Virus record (IMG/VR): IMGVR_UViG_3300018049_000024
Coordinates: 1-53,799 of that record
DNA: 53,799 nt
Direction: 5' to 3' (one strand)
DNA from: a virus
Part shown: in pieces, positions 50,986 through 53,799 of the stretch
Numbering within the stretch: the first letter of the stretch is position 1
Layout: the number at the start of each line of letters is the position of its first letter
Translations under genes and position numbers: made by a program
The notes under the pieces: generated by a model
Databases searched by the model: none
What the model was told of the DNA's origin: nothing
The model's input: only the letters and a program-made list of their open reading frames with translations

Positions 50986-52064
50986 TATGCTTGTTGAGCC
51001 TTAGTAATAATTTTACCGTATTTCTCATGGAACTCGTCAAAGTTGTCGAGCTCGTCTGGATCTACTGGAAGTTGATATGTAGTGAGTGCCAACTTGACGC
51101 CCATGACAACCAACTCTGGCTCATAGTTGTTCATCATAAATGCTAGGAAGTTATCAACCTTGGTGTTGAACTTCTTATCATTCTTGTCATTAGCTTCTTT
51201 CAATTCGTAGCACAATGACACTGTCAGTGAATACATAGCACTGATCTCTTTGGATGTCATCTCAGTAACCTTGCCATCGAGAATGTCGGTGGGGTTAGGT
51301 AATGTAGAAGCAATCTTGCGATGTGCTTGGAATTTGATAGCCAAGCCCTCACCAATACAGCCGGACACCAAATCCATCATGGAATCTTCGTCAATCTCGT
51401 CTTCGAGCAACTCAGATACAAAGGACCATGAGCGAGGTGTAGCAAACGAGCGTGATGATGACTTAGGATCAAAGTCATACAAATCTTTCTTGGAAAACTG
51501 AAGGAAGCCAACAACATCTTTGTGGATTTTGTTGGTGACAGCCCAGTTGAACCAGTCATCAAAGCCTACAGCAAGCTCGAGGTGAACAAAGCGATTAGCG
51601 AGTGGGCTAGGCATGCGATATACAACGCCTTTGTCAGCGTCACGGTTACCAGCAGCAACGATAACCACGTTGTCTGGTAATACATATGTGCCTACACGGC
51701 GGTTGAGGATGAGCTGGTATGCCGCAGCCTGTACAGCGGGCGCAGCAGAGTTGAGCTCGTCTAAGAACAAAATAATTTTATCGTGCTCAGCAGCCATGTC
51801 AGCGTCTGGCAGCTCAATTGGTGGAGCCCATGTCATCTTGTTAGCATTGGAGTCATAGTAGGGGATACCTTTGATGTCAGTTGGCTCCCATAATGACAAT
51901 CGCACATCAATAACGTGAGCGCCAATGTCAGCACCAATCTGATGAACGACATCGGACTTGCCAATGCCTGGAGGGCCCCAAATAAATACGGGGCGCATCT
52001 TTGTCATGCAGTGTTGAATTCGTGACTTGGCAGCATTTACTGTTACGGTGCGTGTTACGTCCAT
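50985..52064 (-). CDS. MoxR-type AAA+ ATPase
   Basis: 359 residues. Walker A is GPPGIGKS (30-37), Walker B 'KIILFLDELNSA' (D102-E103), sensor 'VIVAAGNRD' with N140, and the 'SPLANRFVHLEL' arginine region (R158). 'LWEPTDIKGIPYY' is the conserved segment after the first strand that marks the MoxR branch. MoxR ATPases work with VWA proteins in remodelling or maturation; here the VWA gene is 2.8 kb downstream. T4-like marine phages often carry an ATPase of this type annotated as CobS/MoxR. Own sigma70 promoter upstream. Confidence 0.88.
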   Translation of the reverse strand: MDVTRTVTVNAAKSRIQHCMTKMRPVFIWGPPGIGKSDVVHQIGADIGAHVIDVRLSLWEPTDIKGIPYYDSNANKMTWAPPIELPDADMAAEHDKIILFLDELNSAAPAVQAAAYQLILNRRVGTYVLPDNVVIVAAGNRDADKGVVYRMPSPLANRFVHLELAVGFDDWFNWAVTNKIHKDVVGFLQFSKKDLYDFDPKSSSRSFATPRSWSFVSELLEDEIDEDSMMDLVSGCIGEGLAIKFQAHRKIASTLPNPTDILDGKVTEMTSKEISAMYSLTVSLCYELKEANDKNDKKFNTKVDNFLAFMMNNYEPELVVMGVKLALTTYQLPVDPDELDNFDEFHEKYGKIITKAQQA

Positions 52065-52106
52065 GGTGTATCCTGTATTGGAGTTGAAGTGTGTAAGCCC
52101 TATTGC

Positions 52107-52151
52107 TTACTGTATATTTCTAATTATATATCCTATTTCTAGGAATGTCAA
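52107..52151 (-). promoter_or_regulatory. Sigma70-type promoter of the MoxR gene
   Basis: On the minus strand: TTGACA (52146-52151), 17-nt spacer, TATAAT (52123-52128), a perfect consensus. The block 52107-52131 is identical to 48190-48214 before the VWA gene. The spacer holds a small hairpin, TCCTA-GAAA-TAGGA. Downstream, the leader contains GTAAGC-AATAGG-GCTTAC, a possible 6-bp hairpin. Confidence 0.88.
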
Positions 52152-52159
52152 GAAATTTC

Positions 52160-52378
52160 TTAGATATCAATGTCTAAAAGTTCAACAACGTCTTCTGCGG
52201 TGACATCATCATAGTCAACCATCAGTTGATACAAGTAAGTCTCTCGCAGGATTTGGTTAGCTCTGTTGGCTACGTCAGCCAAAGTCTCCATATCAACATA
52301 GTCACGCTCTGGATGAACACGAAGTTCGTATGCTGCGGCTTGGACTGCTACTCTTCTAATTTGTGCTTGGGGCATCAT
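52160..52378 (-). CDS. Small unknown protein with QAAAY motif (1)
   Basis: 72 residues. 'MMPQAQIRRVAVQAAAYELR' then 'VHPERDYVDMETLADVANRA' reads as two helices; the end is acidic ('DYDDVTAEDVVELLDIDI'). The motif 'I..A.QAAAY...V' recurs at the N-terminus of the gene at 52866. AGGAGA seven bases before the ATG is a strong ribosome site. It has its own sigma70 promoter and shares its leader with the gene at 52465. Function unknown; small early anti-host or regulatory proteins are common at such places. Confidence 0.65.
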   Translation of the reverse strand: MMPQAQIRRVAVQAAAYELRVHPERDYVDMETLADVANRANQILRETYLYQLMVDYDDVTAEDVVELLDIDI

Positions 52379-52383
52379 ATAGT

Positions 52384-52416
52384 GTCTCCTGTGTGTGTTG
52401 CTATTGCCTAACTGTT
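52384..52416 (-). promoter_or_regulatory. Conserved 33-nt 5' leader (copy 1)
   Basis: This 33-nt leader, ending in the AGGAGAC ribosome site, is identical to 52711-52743. Its first base falls about seven bases after the -10 box, which is where transcription should start. Hence two different transcripts probably begin with the same RNA. Confidence 0.8.
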
Positions 52417-52422
52417 CTAATA

Positions 52423-52451
52423 ATTATAACAAAGGGCTGACAAAAAGTCAA
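52423..52451 (-). promoter_or_regulatory. Sigma70-type promoter for the 72-residue gene
   Basis: Minus strand: TTGACT (52446-52451), 17-nt spacer, TATAAT (52423-52428). The -35 box lies inside the hairpin 52431-52458, so promoter and upstream terminator overlap. Confidence 0.85.
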
Positions 52452-52458
52452 CCCCTTT
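52431..52458 (-). terminator. Probable intrinsic terminator overlapping a promoter
   Basis: The minus RNA can pair AAAGGG(G)UUGAC with GUCAGCCCUUU around five U, with one bulge and one G-U pair, then continues U-rich (UUUGUU). It lies seven bases after the stop of the gene at 52465. On the plus strand the stem is followed by T residues as well. Strength is moderate. Confidence 0.5.
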
Positions 52459-52464
52459 TTTTAA

Positions 52465-52707
52465 TTATTTTGACATTATTTCAGCGTACCATACTGGATC
52501 AGCATCACGCAGGATGCCTACTGGAGTTTCTCTGTTGCCCAGCTTCTCAAAGTATTCAGCTGGAGTGTGGTTGGCGATGAGCTGCTTGACGAACTTGGCT
52601 TTGGTGATTGGGTTGCGATACTTGAAGCGAGCAACAAACTTTCGCTCATTGTTGACGGTGTAGTACAACCATCCTGCTGAGTAGCTAAACAGTGCCTTTT
52701 CAAACAT
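52465..52707 (-). CDS. Small unknown protein (80 residues)
   Basis: 80 residues. The first part, 'MFEKALFSYSAGWLYYTVNN' then 'ERKFVARFKYRNP', is beta-rich and basic; the second, 'TKAKFVKQLIANHTPAEYFE' onward, is helical. No family recognised. AGGAGAC six bases before the ATG and the sigma70 promoter at 52751-52778 indicate strong expression. It shares its 5' leader exactly with the next gene downstream, implying coordinated control. Confidence 0.62.
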   Translation of the reverse strand: MFEKALFSYSAGWLYYTVNNERKFVARFKYRNPITKAKFVKQLIANHTPAEYFEKLGNRETPVGILRDADPVWYAEIMSK

Positions 52708-52710
52708 ATC

Positions 52711-52743
52711 GTCTCCTGTGTGTGTTGCTATTGCCTAACTGTT
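52711..52743 (-). promoter_or_regulatory. Conserved 33-nt 5' leader (copy 2)
   Basis: Identical to 52384-52416. It ends in AGGAGAC before the ATG at 52707 and starts about where transcription should begin after the -10 box at 52751-52756. Confidence 0.8.
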
Positions 52744-52750
52744 AAAATAT

Positions 52751-52778
52751 ATTATAACACACCTGCGAATAAAGTCAA
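52751..52778 (-). promoter_or_regulatory. Sigma70-type promoter for the 80-residue gene
   Basis: Minus strand: TTGACT (52773-52778), 16-nt spacer, TATAAT (52751-52756). A long T/A tract (52781-52807) precedes it on the minus strand and may act as an UP element. Confidence 0.82.
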
Positions 52779-52806
52779 GCCTTTTTCTTATCTTTTTTTA
52801 TTTTTT

Positions 52807-52878
52807 TATGTACGGACCTTATGTACGGACCAACTCCTGTTATGTACGGACCTTATGTACGGACCTTATGTACGGACC
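52807..52878. repeat. Five 12-bp direct repeats (TATGTACGGACC)
   Basis: TATGTACGGACC occurs at 52807, 52820, 52841, 52854 and 52867, with period 13 except one 21-bp step. Each unit holds the palindrome GTAC. The last copy contains the stop codon of the gene at 52866. The array sits behind an AT-rich tract upstream of a promoter, like iterons or operator arrays. Too short for CRISPR. Confidence 0.85.
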
Positions 52879-53159
52879 GAGTATACTTCTTGCCAGTGCT
52901 TCTCATCTATACAGAACAGAGCTTCAAAGATACACTCACGAGTGATGTTGTTTGGGTCCGCCAATGTTCTATCAGTTATCCAAGGTTTGGGTTCAGGTAG
53001 AACATCATCTAGCTGTTGAAGTTCGAGAATCCACTCAGTCTTCTCAATCAGATATGGCATAATTTCAATATCAAAATTCTCAGGACCACCTGTGACACCA
53101 GCTTGATATGCGGCAGCTTGGATAGCAGTTCTGATGATATGGTTTAGATCAGGTTTCAT
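52866..53159 (-). CDS. Small unknown protein with QAAAY motif (2)
   Basis: 97 residues. 'MKPDLNHIIRTAIQAAAYQA' shares 'I..A.QAAAY...V' with the 72-residue gene at 52160, suggesting a small family. A second helix, 'MPYLIEKTEWILELQQLDDV', and an acidic tail follow; the C-terminus (VYSVRT) is encoded by the 12-bp repeat. AAGGAAG before the ATG; overlap of four bases with the gene upstream. Function unknown. Confidence 0.62.
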   Translation of the reverse strand: MKPDLNHIIRTAIQAAAYQAGVTGGPENFDIEIMPYLIEKTEWILELQQLDDVLPEPKPWITDRTLADPNNITRECIFEALFCIDEKHWQEVYSVRT

Positions 53160-53272
53160 TTGTCTTCCTTTTCAACAACATATCGCCCATTCATATGAGC
53201 GATAGCCTCATCGCGTGTCATGCCTTGTCGCATAAGAGCAGAAATAATTCTGGCTAATTGATTCCTAGTCAT
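53156..53272 (-). CDS. Very small protein (38 residues)
   Basis: 38 residues from the ATG at 53272 ('MTRNQLARIISALMRQGMTR'), with AAGGA six bases before it. The start follows the upstream stop after one base and the end overlaps the next gene (ATGA). Basic helix then 'DEAIAHMNGRYVVEKEDK'. The coupling at both ends supports it as real despite its size. Confidence 0.5.
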   Translation of the reverse strand: MTRNQLARIISALMRQGMTRDEAIAHMNGRYVVEKEDK

Positions 53273-53273
53273 A

Positions 53274-53588
53274 TTAGTCCTTATATTTGTTATGGGAGTT
53301 CTGCTTGAAGTACCACTTCTCAGGTACTGGGTTGCCATTCTCGTCCTCGTCAATACAAATGTAGCAGCGAGTCTTTAGTACCTTGCCATAGCGGAAGCCA
53401 CTGTCCAGTGTCATGCCATTTGAGGCAACCATTGGAGTAGTAACCCAAATCTTGTGTGGGAAGTCTGTGAAGACGCCGTCGTTGTTCTCAGAATATTCAA
53501 ACAACTTACCAGCATCAGCTTCTGTGAAGTTGCCGAGGATGCTGCCGTCGCCTGTGTTGAAGTAAGTTGAGCTGGGAGCAAATGCCAT
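53274..53588 (-). CDS. Unknown small phage protein (104 residues)
   Basis: 104 residues. 'MAFAPSSTYFNTGDGSILGN' starts a Gly/Asn/Tyr-rich, likely beta-structured protein; 'KTRCYICIDEDENGNPVPEK' has two Cys in C-x2-C spacing without a partner pair. No family is recognised. AGGATA precedes the ATG and it follows the partial gene at 53593 after four bases, so it belongs to the same minus-strand operon. Confidence 0.58.
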   Translation of the reverse strand: MAFAPSSTYFNTGDGSILGNFTEADAGKLFEYSENNDGVFTDFPHKIWVTTPMVASNGMTLDSGFRYGKVLKTRCYICIDEDENGNPVPEKWYFKQNSHNKYKD

Positions 53589-53592
53589 ATAA

Positions 53593-53799
53593 TTATCCTA
53601 CCTGAGAGTCAATAAGTTCAACGAGTTGATCTGCGAAGATACCTTCTACTGATGCTGCTACGGTGCGCTTCACACCACGCATCTTGAAGAACTCAATGTT
53701 ATACAGATCCTGTCCCTCGTCCAGTGTGATTTGAACATAACCTTTCCAACGTACCATACCTGACGACTTGAAGATCAAACCGTTCTTGGTAGCAGTAAA
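53593..53799 (-). CDS. Unknown protein, 5' end outside the window
   Basis: The minus-strand frame is open to the right edge (residues read 'FTATKNGLIFKSSGMVRWKG'), so the true start is beyond it; the visible TTG is not a reliable start. 69 residues are seen. 'YVQITLDEGQDLYNIEFFKM' and 'GVKRTVAASVEGIFADQLVE' suggest alpha/beta structure. No motif is recognised. Similar coding density to the gene at 53274. Confidence 0.5.
   Translation of the reverse strand, partial: FTATKNGLIFKSSGMVRWKGYVQITLDEGQDLYNIEFFKMRGVKRTVAASVEGIFADQLVELIDSQVG

Noticed and set aside
52807-52878. Direct repeats as a CRISPR array
   Set aside because: Units are 12 bp with almost no spacers between them; no cas genes are nearby.
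1-53799. tRNA genes and insertion sequences
   Set aside because: No cloverleaf-like segment, transposase motif or terminal inverted repeats with target duplications were noticed; gaps are too short to hold them in most of the window.

Overview
The window looks like part of an AT-rich genome of a T4-like (tailed, contractile-type) marine phage. The evidence is a run of structural genes with a very large baseplate/tail-type protein and three tandem tail-fibre genes. These fibres share the 'ENF..LLENFA...P...P..GQLW' N-terminal module that I know from T4-like cyanophages and pelagiphages. Other signs are very tight gene packing, TATAAATA-type late-promoter motifs in intergenic gaps, and a MoxR-type AAA+ ATPase with a VWA/metallopeptidase-like partner. 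No rRNA, tRNA or CRISPR array was seen. The host cannot be fixed from this sequence.

Layout. (1) 1-13446, plus strand: virion and tail genes, namely a giant structural protein cut by the left edge, a small virion protein, three tail fibres sharing one N-terminal domain (one with a tail-collar domain), and two paralogous Gly/Ser/Tyr-rich proteins. (2) 13502-43589, plus strand except one gene: an accessory block of about 33 genes with almost every start and stop overlapping. It encodes twelve radical SAM proteins (eight of the N-terminal-twitch type), four putative 2-oxoglutarate/Fe(II) oxygenases, two nitroreductase-like proteins and a QueC-like PP-loop ATPase. It also has four glycosyltransferase-like proteins, a PLP-dependent aminotransferase-like enzyme, two methyltransferase-like proteins, a sulfotransferase-like protein, a compact APH-type kinase, two SGNH-like hydrolases and, on the minus strand, one SDR-like enzyme. 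(3) 43581-46549, minus strand: a tail-fibre gene and three small conserved-type phage genes. (4) 46589-53799, mostly minus strand and less AT-rich: the VWA and MoxR genes, an SGNH-like gene, an asparagine-synthetase-like PP-loop gene, a GNAT gene on the plus strand, and small unknown genes.

Regulation. The right arm carries four near-perfect sigma70 promoters on the minus strand, TTGAC(A/T) with a 16-17 nt spacer and TATAAT. They fall into two matched pairs: the VWA and MoxR promoters share a 25-bp block, and two small genes share an identical 33-nt 5' leader. The structural modules instead have (T/G/A)ATAAATA motifs. This fits host-polymerase early expression on the right and late expression on the left. 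A cluster of five 12-bp direct repeats lies at 52807-52878.

Working together. The accessory block directly follows the tail-fibre genes and has the enzyme mix of a biosynthetic or modification pathway: sugar-type chemistry (glycosyltransferases, aminotransferase, SDR, SGNH, sulfotransferase, methyltransferases) combined with oxidative and radical chemistry (rSAM, 2OG oxygenases, nitroreductases). My main hypothesis is a phage-encoded system that builds and attaches an elaborate modification to virion proteins, to glycans or to the host surface. The product and substrate are not shown by the sequence.
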